From positions 1-14,042 of the forward strand of contig JACNIV010000277.1 in assembly GCA_014382915.1 (NCBI GenBank): a stretch of 14,042 nucleotides of DNA, given 5' to 3'. The DNA is from Candidatus Cloacimonadota bacterium (lineage in GTDB: Bacteria; Cloacimonadota; Cloacimonadia; Cloacimonadales; TCS61). Shown here piece after piece: positions 1 through 8,180 of this stretch. Every line of letters starts with the position of its first letter. Position 1 is the stretch's first letter. Under the pieces are notes generated by a model that saw only the letters and a program-made list of their open reading frames with translations, searched no databases and was not told where the DNA came from. The position numbers and the translations under genes were made by a program.

Positions 1-105
1 TTCTTCTTTGCAGAATAGAAATAATAATTTTTCGAATTTTAAATTTTCTAGATTTCCCCCAAAAGCTTCAATAAGAGATAAGAATATTTTTTTTCGATAA
101 TACAT
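1..105 (-). CDS. N-terminal fragment of a small protein, possibly Panacea/SocA-like (DUF4065-type); runs off the left edge
   Basis: Reading the minus strand from an ATG at 105 gives 35 uninterrupted codons to the window edge in very AT-rich DNA. The peptide begins MYYRKKIFLSLIEAFGG and continues through FEKLLFLFCKEE. The pattern (YR-K followed by a hydrophobic helix, a FGG turn, then a KLLFLF helix) reminds me of the N-terminus of Panacea/SocA-like proteins, formerly DUF4065-type, many of which are uncharacterised. That family link is from memory and tentative. A purine-rich GGGG lies just upstream of the ATG as a possible ribosome binding site. The 153 bases between it and the gcvPB stop hold no other gene that I can see, only a 12-base palindrome at 129-140 and a weak hairpin near 184-201. 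Whether it is co-transcribed with gcvPB is unknown. Confidence 0.5.
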   Translation of the reverse strand, partial: MYYRKKIFLSLIEAFGGNLENLKFEKLLFLFCKEE

Positions 106-258
106 TTTTCCCCGTTTCTTACAGTGCAAATCTATAGATTCTTCTTCTAAATGTAAAGAAATTTATTTTTAGTATCTAAAAAGAACAGCTCGATGATCTG
201 TCTATATGAATATATTTTGTCCGTTTTTGCTGTTGTTAATTTCTACATTTTTATTTCT

Positions 259-1710
259 TTACCACTCAAATTTTACATTCAATTGCCGTACTGCCAGCGT
301 ATCATCAACTCTTTTCACAGGTGTATTCAGCGGAGCATTTTTCAATAGTTCAGGATTTTCTTCACACTCTTTTGCAATTTCTATCATTGCATTAATGAAT
401 TCATCCAATGTTTCTTTGCTTTCGGTTTCTGTGGGTTCTATCATCATGGCTTCATGCACGATAAGCGGGAAATAAATAGTTGGTGCATGGAATCCTTTAT
501 CTAATATTCGTTTGGCAATATCCAGTGTTTTGATACCATATTTTTCTTTTTGCCAATTCCCGCTGGCTACGAATTCGTGCATACAGAATGAATCTTTGTA
601 AGGGATCTCATAATAGTTTTCCAGCTTTTTCTGGATATAATTTGCATTGATCACTGCATTTTCAGCAACTCTTCTCAAACCTTTTGGACCTAACATCTTA
701 ATATAAATATAAGCGCGGACGCTGACCGCAAAATTACCAAAGAATGAATGTACTTTCCCAAAGGATGTTTTTTCATGTGTATAATCGAGGAAATATTTAT
801 CATCTTTCTTTCCAATCATTGGAACTGGTAGGAATTTGATCAGATCTTCACGAACGCCGATAGGACCTGCACCCGGACCGCCGCCGCCATGAGGAGTAGC
901 GAAAGTTTTATGAAGATTGAAGTGCATGATGTCAAACCCATTCTCACCTGGTTTCACAATACCCATGATTGCATTGAAATTTGCTCCGTCCATATACATC
1001 AAACCATCCACACTGTGAATTATCTCTGCGATTTCCTCAATCTGAGATTCAAAGAGACCAAGAGTGTTTGGGTTTGTAAGCATAAAACCTGCTGTCTCGT
1101 CATTTACATGAACTTTCAGATCTTCAATGTCGACCAATCCTTTTTCATTGGATTTGATCTCTACCATTTCATAACCTGCAAGAGTCACACTTGCTGGATT
1201 TGTTCCATGAGCAGAATCGGGGAGTATTATCTTCTTCTTGTGGGAATTTCCCTTATGGACATGATATGCTTTCATAACCTTAAGACCGGTAAATTCACCG
1301 TGAGCACCGGCAACGGGTTGTAATGTAACTCCTGCAAATCCGGATATTTCTGCCAGATCTTTCTGCAATTCAAATAAAATTTCCAAAGCACCCTGAACAG
1401 TGTCTTCATCCTGGAGTGGATGAAGCTTATTAAAACTATCGTTGCGAACCAGAGTTTCATTTATTTTGGGGTTATATTTCATTGTGCAGGAACCAAGTGG
1501 ATAAAAACCTTTTTCAATGCAGTGGTTCATATGGCTCAACTCAAGGAAATGACGCATAACATCAAGCTCACTTACATCAGGAAGTTTAACTTCTTCTTTT
1601 CTCTGGAATTTCTCAGGAATGCATTTGTTCATAGAGATTTCCACATCATTGGTGGGAAGCGTGTAACCTTTTCTACCGGGACTATGTTTTTCAAATATTG
1701 TTTTAGCCAT
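259..1710 (-). CDS. gcvPB: Glycine dehydrogenase (decarboxylating) subunit 2, P-protein beta chain
   Basis: This is the PLP-binding half of the split glycine decarboxylase (P-protein) of the cytoplasmic glycine cleavage system. It decarboxylates glycine and passes the aminomethyl group to lipoyl-GcvH. At 483 residues it has the usual length for the two-subunit form. Visible motifs are [15 protein letters not shown] at residues 68-82, [10 protein letters not shown] at 165-174 and the PLP-lysine motif [14 protein letters not shown] at 265-278, where K268 should form the Schiff base. The ATG at 1710 is preceded by AGGAG at good spacing. It lies 51 bases after gcvPA on the same strand, so the two are almost certainly one operon. 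No gcvT or gcvH is seen in the window; they must be elsewhere or beyond the left edge. Confidence 0.97.
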   Translation of the reverse strand: MAKTIFEKHSPGRKGYTLPTNDVEISMNKCIPEKFQRKEEVKLPDVSELDVMRHFLELSHMNHCIEKGFYPLGSCTMKYNPKINETLVRNDSFNKLHPLQDEDTVQGALEILFELQKDLAEISGFAGVTLQPVAGAHGEFTGLKVMKAYHVHKGNSHKKKIILPDSAHGTNPASVTLAGYEMVEIKSNEKGLVDIEDLKVHVNDETAGFMLTNPNTLGLFESQIEEIAEIIHSVDGLMYMDGANFNAIMGIVKPGENGFDIMHFNLHKTFATPHGGGGPGAGPIGVREDLIKFLPVPMIGKKDDKYFLDYTHEKTSFGKVHSFFGNFAVSVRAYIYIKMLGPKGLRRVAENAVINANYIQKKLENYYEIPYKDSFCMHEFVASGNWQKEKYGIKTLDIAKRILDKGFHAPTIYFPLIVHEAMMIEPTETESKETLDEFINAMIEIAKECEENPELLKNAPLNTPVKRVDDTLAVRQLNVKFEW

Positions 1711-1761
1711 TATTTCTCCTTTTCCATATAATCCCCTTCTCAGGGTAGTTTTTAGCGGAAA

Positions 1762-3102
1762 TTAGCGAGAGAATTCCTGCAGAGCATTCACTAATTCATC
1801 CAAATCACATTTCCTCTTCTTCTCTGTAACGGCAACCAGTAGCATATTATCATATCCGAATTGTTTCAGATCGATTCCCGGGAAGATATTTTTTTCTTTC
1901 AGTTTGAAAATTATTTCTTCTGCCGGAACAGGAGTTTTCACTGCAAATTCTTTGAAGAAAGCTACACCAAAAGCCAGAGAGAAGCCATCGAGTTTGTTTA
2001 TTTCATCAGCCAGATAATGCGCTTTTGTTGTGCTCTGTACAGCAACTTCTTTCAATCCTTCTTTTCCCATTAAAGACATATAGACCGTTGCTGCCAGATT
2101 GCATAAAGCTTCATTAGAACATATATTAGAAGTTGCTTTCGCTCGACGGATGTGTTGCTCTCGAGCCTGTAGAGTCAGGCAATATGCTTTTTTGCCATCA
2201 GCATCCAGAGTTGCTCCCACGATTCTGCCGGGCATACTTCTCCCGAGGGTGATATTCGAAGCCAGAAAACCGAAAAGAGGACCACCAAAATTCTGAGCGT
2301 TGCCCAGTGCCTGTCCTTCACCCATAACAATATCAGCTTTATATTCTGCGGGAGAGTTCATAACAGCCAGAGATATAGGATCAACAGCAACAATGAAAAG
2401 AGCTTTCTTAGAAGAATGAGTTATTTCTCCAACCGCAAAAGCATCTTCGATGTTACCGAAGAAATTTGGTGTTTGCAACAGTACACAACTGGTGTTGTCA
2501 TCCACAGCTTTTTTTAATGCATCGAGATCAACCAGCCCATTTCTGGCAGGAACAACTACAAGTTCTATTCCCACGCCTTCCGTATAAGATTTTATTACTT
2601 CCAGATAATTTGGATTAAGCGTTCCGACGATAATAGCTTTAAAATTCTTTGTTTTTTGGGTTGCCATTAGAATTGCTTCAGCTGCTGCGGAAGCGCCATC
2701 ATACATACCAGCGTTGGAAATCTCCATTCCGGTAAGTTCACAGATCATCGTCTGATATTCGTAAATGTATTGCAAAGTTCCCTGGCTTACTTCTGCCTGG
2801 TAAGGAGTGTATGCAGAATGAAATTCAGGTCTCAGAATTATATGGTCAACCGCTGCCGGGATAAAATGATCATAAATTCCACCGCCCAGGAATGAATTTG
2901 CGTGGCCAGTAGAAATATTCTTTGCTGCTAGTTCAGTTATTTTACGTGTAATTTCCAGTTCGGAATACGGTTCATCTAAACAGCAGTCTTCTTTCAGCAG
3001 GAATTTTTGGGGGATATTAGCTAACAGATCTTCAAATTTTTTCACTCCGATTTCTTTCAGCATCTCTTTTCGTTCTTTATCTGTATTGGAAATAAAGGGC
3101 AT
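1762..3102 (-). CDS. gcvPA: Glycine dehydrogenase (decarboxylating) subunit 1, P-protein alpha chain
   Basis: This is the partner of GcvPB; the two form the alpha2beta2 P-protein found in many bacteria and archaea in place of the single-chain enzyme. The 446 residues match the family. Hallmarks include MPFISNTDKER at the N-terminus, FLGGGIYDHFIPAAVDHI at 71-88, EFHSAYTPYQAEVSQGTLQ at 93-111 and NAGMYDGASAAAEA at 130-143. As expected for the alpha chain it lacks the PLP-lysine HKT motif. The ATG at 3102 has AAGGAG a few bases upstream. In the 143 bases between it and the upstream permease gene a TTGACA hexamer lies on the minus strand (3159-3164), but the matching -10 is poor, so an own promoter is possible rather than shown. 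I saw no glycine-riboswitch-like tandem aptamer there; the space is too short for a full one. Confidence 0.97.
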   Translation of the reverse strand: MPFISNTDKERKEMLKEIGVKKFEDLLANIPQKFLLKEDCCLDEPYSELEITRKITELAAKNISTGHANSFLGGGIYDHFIPAAVDHIILRPEFHSAYTPYQAEVSQGTLQYIYEYQTMICELTGMEISNAGMYDGASAAAEAILMATQKTKNFKAIIVGTLNPNYLEVIKSYTEGVGIELVVVPARNGLVDLDALKKAVDDNTSCVLLQTPNFFGNIEDAFAVGEITHSSKKALFIVAVDPISLAVMNSPAEYKADIVMGEGQALGNAQNFGGPLFGFLASNITLGRSMPGRIVGATLDADGKKAYCLTLQAREQHIRRAKATSNICSNEALCNLAATVYMSLMGKEGLKEVAVQSTTKAHYLADEINKLDGFSLAFGVAFFKEFAVKTPVPAEEIIFKLKEKNIFPGIDLKQFGYDNMLLVAVTEKKRKCDLDELVNALQEFSR

Positions 3103-3245
3103 AATTTTACTCCTTGATTCATTAAATTTTTTCTACAAATTTCTATCGGAGATTATTCTGTCAAATGAAAAGCATTCCGACTAATTCAAATAGTTGAACT
3201 TAATGAAATTTCAATAAAAAGGGTGTTATTAATTCGATTATCTTA

Positions 3246-3980
3246 TTAAGTTCTCAATCCGGAAATCAAGGATAATATTCCCATTAATATCAAAAGTAAA
3301 AGTATCAATTTCCTGAAATGATCTTCCTTGATTTTATGTGAAAGTAAGTTACCGGCTATCACTCCAACCAGAAGCCCCGGGGAAAAAACAGCAGAAAAGG
3401 AAAGGACTTCTTTAGTGAAAAGACCGTTTAGAAAGTAAACCGGAATAGTGAATATATTCAGTAGAAAAAAGTAAACTGCCAGATTACCGCGGAAGGCATG
3501 TTTTTCAACGCCTTTGTTTGCCATGAATAGAATGATCGGAGGACCGCTGATAGAGATGCTTCCACCTAAAAGACCACTGATCAGTCCGATCGGGATCATT
3601 GCTATTTTTTCATGTTTGAATTGCTTCTTAAATCCCAAAAGCAAGAGCAGTCCAAATAGAAAGATTAAGCTTCCAATAAAGATCTTAAGAGTATTCTCGT
3701 TTAAAATTACCAGCAGATGAGCGCCCAATGGCATAGCAATAATTGCAAAAACCAATAATATCCAGATCTTCCTTAAGTTTATTTCCTTCCAGGTTGAAAA
3801 AAGTATAACAATATTAATGATCATAGAAAACAAAATAAGTACTGGAACGGCCGTTCTAGGAGAAATAAAAAGCGTAATTAACGGAATCGCCAGAATGGAA
3901 AAGCCGAATCCGGAAATTCCCTGCAGCATGGCAGACGCAAAGAAAATGATGCTCCCTATCAAAACTAATTCCATTTCCAT
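3246..3980 (-). CDS. TauE/SafE-family (TSUP) inner-membrane permease
   Basis: This is a 244-residue, very hydrophobic protein with about seven to eight membrane segments. The two family repeat signatures are present: QGISGFGFSILAIPL near the N-terminus and GLLGGSISISGPPIILFM in the middle. Known family members export or import organic anions and sulfur compounds such as sulfite, sulfoacetate or taurine; the substrate here cannot be read from the sequence. The ATG at 3980 has GGAG about ten bases upstream, and the next in-frame ATG two codons on is a possible alternative. It lies upstream of gcvPA on the same strand with a 143-base gap and is divergent from lptD with a 119-base gap. The link to glycine metabolism may be coincidental. 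Confidence 0.88.
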   Translation of the reverse strand: MEMELVLIGSIIFFASAMLQGISGFGFSILAIPLITLFISPRTAVPVLILFSMIINIVILFSTWKEINLRKIWILLVFAIIAMPLGAHLLVILNENTLKIFIGSLIFLFGLLLLLGFKKQFKHEKIAMIPIGLISGLLGGSISISGPPIILFMANKGVEKHAFRGNLAVYFFLLNIFTIPVYFLNGLFTKEVLSFSAVFSPGLLVGVIAGNLLSHKIKEDHFRKLILLLLILMGILSLISGLRT

Positions 3981-4099
3981 ATTCAGAGTTCTCCAAAATT
4001 AATTGCTTCGAACTTTGAAAATCATTGATCTTTGTCAAAGTATATTATAGTAAACGTGTATTATGACCTTTTCTTGACACAATAGATAATAACTGAAAA

Positions 4100-6595
4100 A
4101 TGCCAGTAATGAAAAAAAATGTATCGAGAGTAAAAGCTGCAGTTCCTGTGACTGTATTTATACTGCTTAGCGTTATTTTCTTGTGGGGGCAGGAAGGTGC
4201 AGTCGAACCGGTTTCAGATCCTGTTGACAGCTTACGGATAGATTCACTGAAAATTGAACAGGTAACTATCGATACTGTGGAGATCGACTCGGTTTTCTAT
4301 TTTGCAGACAGTATTTTCTATGACGTGAAAAATGAAACAATTGATCTGGTTGGGAAAGCTAAGATCACCTATCATAATTCAAATATTATTTCGGATACAA
4401 TTACGATCAACCTGGCTAAAGAGCAAGCTTTTGCCAGGGGGAAATCTTACCTGCAGGATGGCACTCAGAATATGCTGGGGAAAGACATCTACTTCGATCT
4501 CGATTCGCAGTGGGGGCTTATAAAAAACGGGATCAGCGAATTCGACAAAGGATTTTACTACGGCGAAGAAATACGTAAAGTAGATAAACATACATTTGAT
4601 GTAGATAATGGACTTTTCACTACCTGCGATGCTCTGCACCCGCATTTTTATATTTATGCGAATAAACTGCGCGTTTACCAGAATGATAAAATAGTAGCCA
4701 AACCGATTGTATTTTATGTTAATAATTTTCCAGTGATGGCTCTCCCTTTTGGCACTTTCACCATCAAAAGGGGCAGGCAGACCGGCATTCTTGTGCCTTC
4801 CCCCGGCTGGAACAAAGTTAAAGGGAAATACCTGGAAAATATAGCTTTTTATTATGCTTATAAGAATTTTGCCGACGCAACTCTCTACATGGATTATTTT
4901 GAAAAAACCGGCTGGGAAGCCGGATTCCATTCCCGATACCTTAAACGTTATATTTTTAATGGGAAATTGAATGCTATTTTACAAAAAAGGATTGAAAGTC
5001 CTAAACAATCCAGTTACGAATGGGAGATCAATAGCACTCACCATCATGATTTCGGCAATAAGACCACTTTTGATGAGAATATAATTTTTGTCAGTAGTAA
5101 ACGTGTGTGGGAAGGGAGTGATATCCTGGATGAAAGACTGACGGAAAAGATCACTTCCAGACTTGCTTATAAGAGACCTTTATTCAACAGTACTTTAAAT
5201 ATAACAGCGACATACGTCGACGACTTTGAAAATAACAGAAAAGATATTACATTGCCCGATGTTTCTTATTCTCTTCCTTCCAAACCTGTTTATGAACTTT
5301 TTCTGAGTGAAGATGATGAAATGCCAGAAGACGCCTGGTGGCAGGATTTTTCGTATTCCTATGGTTTTAAAGCAAATCATGTGGGTGATATCAATGATTC
5401 AACAGCTACGTTCTGGGATGTGCTCTACGACGATACAATAGGACCAGATTCAACCTATGCAACAGGAAATCAGCATAATGCCGGAATCAAACATTCTGCC
5501 AGTTTGAGTTATTCCTATAAATTTAAGGGTTGGCTGAATCTTTCCCAGTCTGTTTCCGGAAATGAAGTCTGGTTCGATCGTGATATGGAAGGTGCAAAGT
5601 TAGTGCGAGGGGCAGATTACAATACAAGATCTTCTCTCTCGTTCAACCTGTATGGGATCAGGAACATGCCTACGTTCTATCTATCTGCTGTCAGACATAT
5701 CATCACTCCCAGCGTTAGTTTTACTTACAAACCTGATTTTTCCAGGAACGACAGATTCTACAATTTTGGTGATATTGGGCTGAGTACAGGGGCAAAACAA
5801 AGAACGATTAGTCTTTCGCTGAGCAATACATGGCAATTAAAACTGAAACAAACTGCAAATACCAGGGAACGGAAGATAAATGATTTCTTCAAAATAGGCT
5901 CCTCTATCAGTTATGATTTTGAAAAAGAAGGAAAGGGATTTACCGAGACTATCGGTCACAGCATAAATCTGAATCCGAATAAATTTGCCTGGAGCGTTAT
6001 CGATCTTTCAACAAAACCTTCCGGCTCGATCACCCAGGAAACTTATGGGTTAAAATTCAAAGGATGGGACCCTGATAAATGGGATTGGGCAGTATCGAAC
6101 TGGACTTTTAGAGTTACTACGAAACTGAATTTCTCAGGTGATGCAAATTATATAGATTATTTTCCTACTCCCCAAAATGAATTTGTTACAGGTGAATTTT
6201 TTCAGAGTGATACACTGTCTGTAGAAGAGGATAGAATGATAACTACATTGGAAGAATTAGATGAATTATACCGGGAAAAAAAGAACTGGTCATTCAATTT
6301 TTCTCATACTTATAAGACCAATAAAACCTCTTACGACATTAATGATTATACCAGCGATCTTCGTATGTCCGTTTCTGCCAAACTTACCCGAAACTGGTCG
6401 GTCAATTATGATAATTATATAGACCTCAAAGACGATGAACTGGTCTCACACAACTTCACTATCACGCGTGATCTTCATTGCTGGAAAGTCTATTTTAAAT
6501 ACACCAGACAGGGAGATTACTGGAGTTACCGGTTCCAATTATTTAATATCAAACTTCCGGAGGATCTTAAATTCAGAACTTCGGATCATAGTTAA
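4100..6595 (+). CDS. lptD: LPS-assembly outer-membrane protein LptD (OstA/Imp)
   Basis: LptD, with the lipoprotein LptE, inserts lipopolysaccharide into the outer leaflet of the outer membrane. The 831-residue product starts with a signal peptide (hydrophobic core about residues 13-29). An LptA/OstA-like beta-jellyroll domain follows at about 65-165, then the conserved junction GLFTTCDALHPHFYIYA (171-187), PVMALPFG and RGRQTGILVPS. From about 240 to the end it shows alternating aromatic/polar strands typical of a large beta-barrel, with a C-terminal DLHCW motif. There are only two cysteines, C176 and C794. No strong Shine-Dalgarno is visible. An ATG three codons downstream (4109, MKKN...) may be the real start, because it gives a more standard signal peptide. 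The gene is divergent from the permease and is followed 53 bases later by a GmhB-like gene, an LPS-related context. Confidence 0.92.
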   Translation: MPVMKKNVSRVKAAVPVTVFILLSVIFLWGQEGAVEPVSDPVDSLRIDSLKIEQVTIDTVEIDSVFYFADSIFYDVKNETIDLVGKAKITYHNSNIISDTITINLAKEQAFARGKSYLQDGTQNMLGKDIYFDLDSQWGLIKNGISEFDKGFYYGEEIRKVDKHTFDVDNGLFTTCDALHPHFYIYANKLRVYQNDKIVAKPIVFYVNNFPVMALPFGTFTIKRGRQTGILVPSPGWNKVKGKYLENIAFYYAYKNFADATLYMDYFEKTGWEAGFHSRYLKRYIFNGKLNAILQKRIESPKQSSYEWEINSTHHHDFGNKTTFDENIIFVSSKRVWEGSDILDERLTEKITSRLAYKRPLFNSTLNITATYVDDFENNRKDITLPDVSYSLPSKPVYELFLSEDDEMPEDAWWQDFSYSYGFKANHVGDINDSTATFWDVLYDDTIGPDSTYATGNQHNAGIKHSASLSYSYKFKGWLNLSQSVSGNEVWFDRDMEGAKLVRGADYNTRSSLSFNLYGIRNMPTFYLSAVRHIITPSVSFTYKPDFSRNDRFYNFGDIGLSTGAKQRTISLSLSNTWQLKLKQTANTRERKINDFFKIGSSISYDFEKEGKGFTETIGHSINLNPNKFAWSVIDLSTKPSGSITQETYGLKFKGWDPDKWDWAVSNWTFRVTTKLNFSGDANYIDYFPTPQNEFVTGEFFQSDTLSVEEDRMITTLEELDELYREKKNWSFNFSHTYKTNKTSYDINDYTSDLRMSVSAKLTRNWSVNYDNYIDLKDDELVSHNFTITRDLHCWKVYFKYTRQGDYWSYRFQLFNIKLPEDLKFRTSDHS

Positions 6596-6596
6596 T

Positions 6597-6625
6597 CTTG
6601 TTTACAAGTTCAACTTGTAAACGAG
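6597..6625. repeat. 12-bp inverted repeat (hairpin) between lptD and the HAD gene
   Basis: CTTGTTTACAAG and CTTGTAAACGAG are complementary over 12 pairs, including one G-T wobble, around a five-base TTCAA loop. The hairpin begins one base after the lptD stop codon. No T-run follows on either strand, so it does not look like an ordinary intrinsic terminator. It may be an mRNA-stabilising or processing hairpin, or a short palindromic repeat. Confidence 0.7.
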
Positions 6626-6648
6626 ATAGAAGATAAGTGGATGAAATT

Positions 6649-7233
6649 ATGGATTTGAAAAAAGCTGTGTTTCTCGATCGTGACGGCACAATAAATTGGG
6701 ACGAAAACGGATATATCAACAACCCCGATGATTTTCATCTTTATCCGTATGCAGGAAAAGCAATAGCAGAACTTAACAAAATGGATTTCCTGATCTTTGT
6801 GGTAACCAATCAATCCGGTGTTGCACGTGATATATATAAGATACAAGATATTGAAGCAATACACGATAAAATGAATATATGCCTTAAAGAATTTGGAGCA
6901 CATATCAATGAAATATTTTTCTCTCCTTATCATAAACACGGAAAGATCATACCTTATAATGTGGATCATGAAGACCGCAAACCCGGGTTGGGAATGTTCA
7001 AAAAAGCATTGAAGAAATATAATTTCAATATTAAGAATTCCTTCATGATCGGGGATAGGTACGCAGATATTGCCTTTGGTAAAAAAGCGGGTCTTACAAC
7101 GATACTTGTCCTTACAGGAAATGGGGGGAAGGAGTTTTTTCAAAAAAGAAATGATAGGGAATATAAGCCCGATTTTGTTGTTAAGAATTTAATGTCGGCA
7201 GCGAAATTAATGCAATGGATGAAAGATAAATGA
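6649..7233 (+). CDS. HAD-IIIA phosphatase, D-glycero-D-manno-heptose 1,7-bisphosphate phosphatase-like (GmhB family)
   Basis: This is a compact 194-residue HAD phosphatase without a large cap. Motif I is FLDRDGT with nucleophile D10 and acid D12, motif II is TNQSG at 53-57, the motif III lysine is K111 in RKPG, and motif IV is GDRYAD with D136 and D140. The layout matches GmhB, which dephosphorylates heptose bisphosphate for LPS core, and the histidinol-phosphatase-like relatives. The zinc loop of classical GmhB (C-P-H-H ... C-x-C-R-K-P) is present in outline, but its cysteines are gone: S92-P-Y-H and H107-E-D-R-K-P instead. I chose ATG 6649 because it puts DRDGT at the usual distance; an in-frame GTG at 6637 would add four residues. 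It overlaps the next gene by ATGA, so translation is probably coupled. The substrate is inferred from LptD next door. Confidence 0.82.
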   Translation: MDLKKAVFLDRDGTINWDENGYINNPDDFHLYPYAGKAIAELNKMDFLIFVVTNQSGVARDIYKIQDIEAIHDKMNICLKEFGAHINEIFFSPYHKHGKIIPYNVDHEDRKPGLGMFKKALKKYNFNIKNSFMIGDRYADIAFGKKAGLTTILVLTGNGGKEFFQKRNDREYKPDFVVKNLMSAAKLMQWMKDK

Positions 7234-8153
7234 AAAAAATCTGGATCGCAATCATAGTAGTTTTCATAATAATTTCCTGCGGAAAAACCGAATCCGGTCC
7301 TACCTCTATCGATCCGCCATTAGTTCCTATTCTGGACAGCCTTTTCTTTGGAACGGATTCCACTTTCGAAATTGTTACCTGGAATATTCAAAATTTTCCA
7401 AAAGAAGATATGATCACAGCAGATTATGTGGTTCAGATCATTATGGCTATCGATGCGGATGTGTTTGCCCTGCAGGAGATCGAAAGCAGCAGCTATTTTG
7501 ATTTTGATTATGTTGTTGATGAATTGCAGGAAATAGATTCACTTTACAATTGGGATGGTTATAAAGCAAACAGTGATACTTATGGCAACCTGGCATATAT
7601 TTATAAAAACGATTTCGTAGAAGTAGATAGTATTTACGAAATTTACCAGGATGATTGGTATGCTTTTCCACGCTGTCCGCTTGTATTTGAATTAACTTAT
7701 GATGAACAGGAACTGGTGATCATTGATAATCATTTGAAAGCAGGTGGAGATTCTGAGGATGAAGATAGACGTGAAGAAGCTTCTCAAAAACTTCAGGCTT
7801 TTATTGATAGCTCTTTTACAGATATGGAAGTGATTCTGGTGGGCGATCTGAATGATGATATTTCCGAACCACAGAACACAAACGTTTTCTGGAATTTTAT
7901 TTCTCAACCAGATAATTACCTTTTTACAGATATGGAAATTGCAGAGGGAAGTAGTTCAAATTGGTCATATCCTGGTTGGCCCAGCCATCTGGATCATATT
8001 CTGATAACGAATGAACTCTTCGATGAGTTTTCTCTGCCTTCCGCTGCAATTCAAACTTTGAAGATTGATAATTACCTGGAAGGCGGCTGGAATGAATATT
8101 ATGAAAATGTATCCGATCACCGTCCGGTGGGGCTGAAATTATATTTTGAATAA
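7230..8153 (+). CDS. Endonuclease/exonuclease/phosphatase (EEP)-fold lipoprotein
   Basis: This is a 307-residue exported protein of the DNase I-like EEP superfamily. The N-terminus MKKIWIAIIVVFIIISCGK is a lipoprotein signal with C17 as the lipidated cysteine. The catalytic series is complete: TWNIQNF (N52), LQEIE (E83), DNHLKAGG (N167-H168), VGDLND (D206, N208), SHLDHIL (D255-H256) and SDHRPV (D296-H297). The family includes nucleases and phosphodiesterases or phosphatases that use a divalent metal; the substrate cannot be called. Being membrane-anchored and outside the cytoplasm suggests nutrient scavenging or nucleic-acid turnover. Its ATG overlaps the stop of the upstream phosphatase gene (ATGA), and the next gene's leader begins three bases after its own stop, so it sits inside an operon-like run. 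It is a clear paralogue of the gene at 9972-10883. Confidence 0.9.
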   Translation: MKKIWIAIIVVFIIISCGKTESGPTSIDPPLVPILDSLFFGTDSTFEIVTWNIQNFPKEDMITADYVVQIIMAIDADVFALQEIESSSYFDFDYVVDELQEIDSLYNWDGYKANSDTYGNLAYIYKNDFVEVDSIYEIYQDDWYAFPRCPLVFELTYDEQELVIIDNHLKAGGDSEDEDRREEASQKLQAFIDSSFTDMEVILVGDLNDDISEPQNTNVFWNFISQPDNYLFTDMEIAEGSSSNWSYPGWPSHLDHILITNELFDEFSLPSAAIQTLKIDNYLEGGWNEYYENVSDHRPVGLKLYFE

Positions 8154-8156
8154 CCC

Positions 8157-8180
8157 ATGAAAAAATGGAGTGAATTATGA
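8157..8180 (+). promoter_or_regulatory. Seven-codon mini-ORF leader overlapping the subtilisin start (ATGA)
   Basis: The short frame MKKWSEL ends in TGA at 8178-8180, which overlaps the ATG of the protease gene at 8177 as ATGA. The Shine-Dalgarno GGAG (8167-8170) of the protease gene lies inside the mini-ORF. A closely matching leader, MKKWRII with the same ATGA overlap, precedes the second EEP gene. Whether it is translated is unknown; no ribosome binding site of its own is evident. Confidence 0.4.

Noticed and set aside
178..204. Intrinsic terminator for gcvPB on the minus strand
   Set aside because: Only four or five pairs (ACAG/CTGT) with a nine-base loop precede the T-run; too weak to call.
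889..1323. Open frame opposite gcvPB (144 codons)
   Set aside because: It lies entirely within a strongly recognised gene on the other strand, has a cysteine- and histidine-rich composition typical of antisense frames, and has no matching start signal.
4379..4930. Open frame opposite lptD (183 codons)
   Set aside because: Antisense shadow of a clear LptD coding region with no family motif or ribosome binding site.
6597..6625. Intrinsic terminator after lptD
   Set aside because: No T-run follows the stem on either strand.
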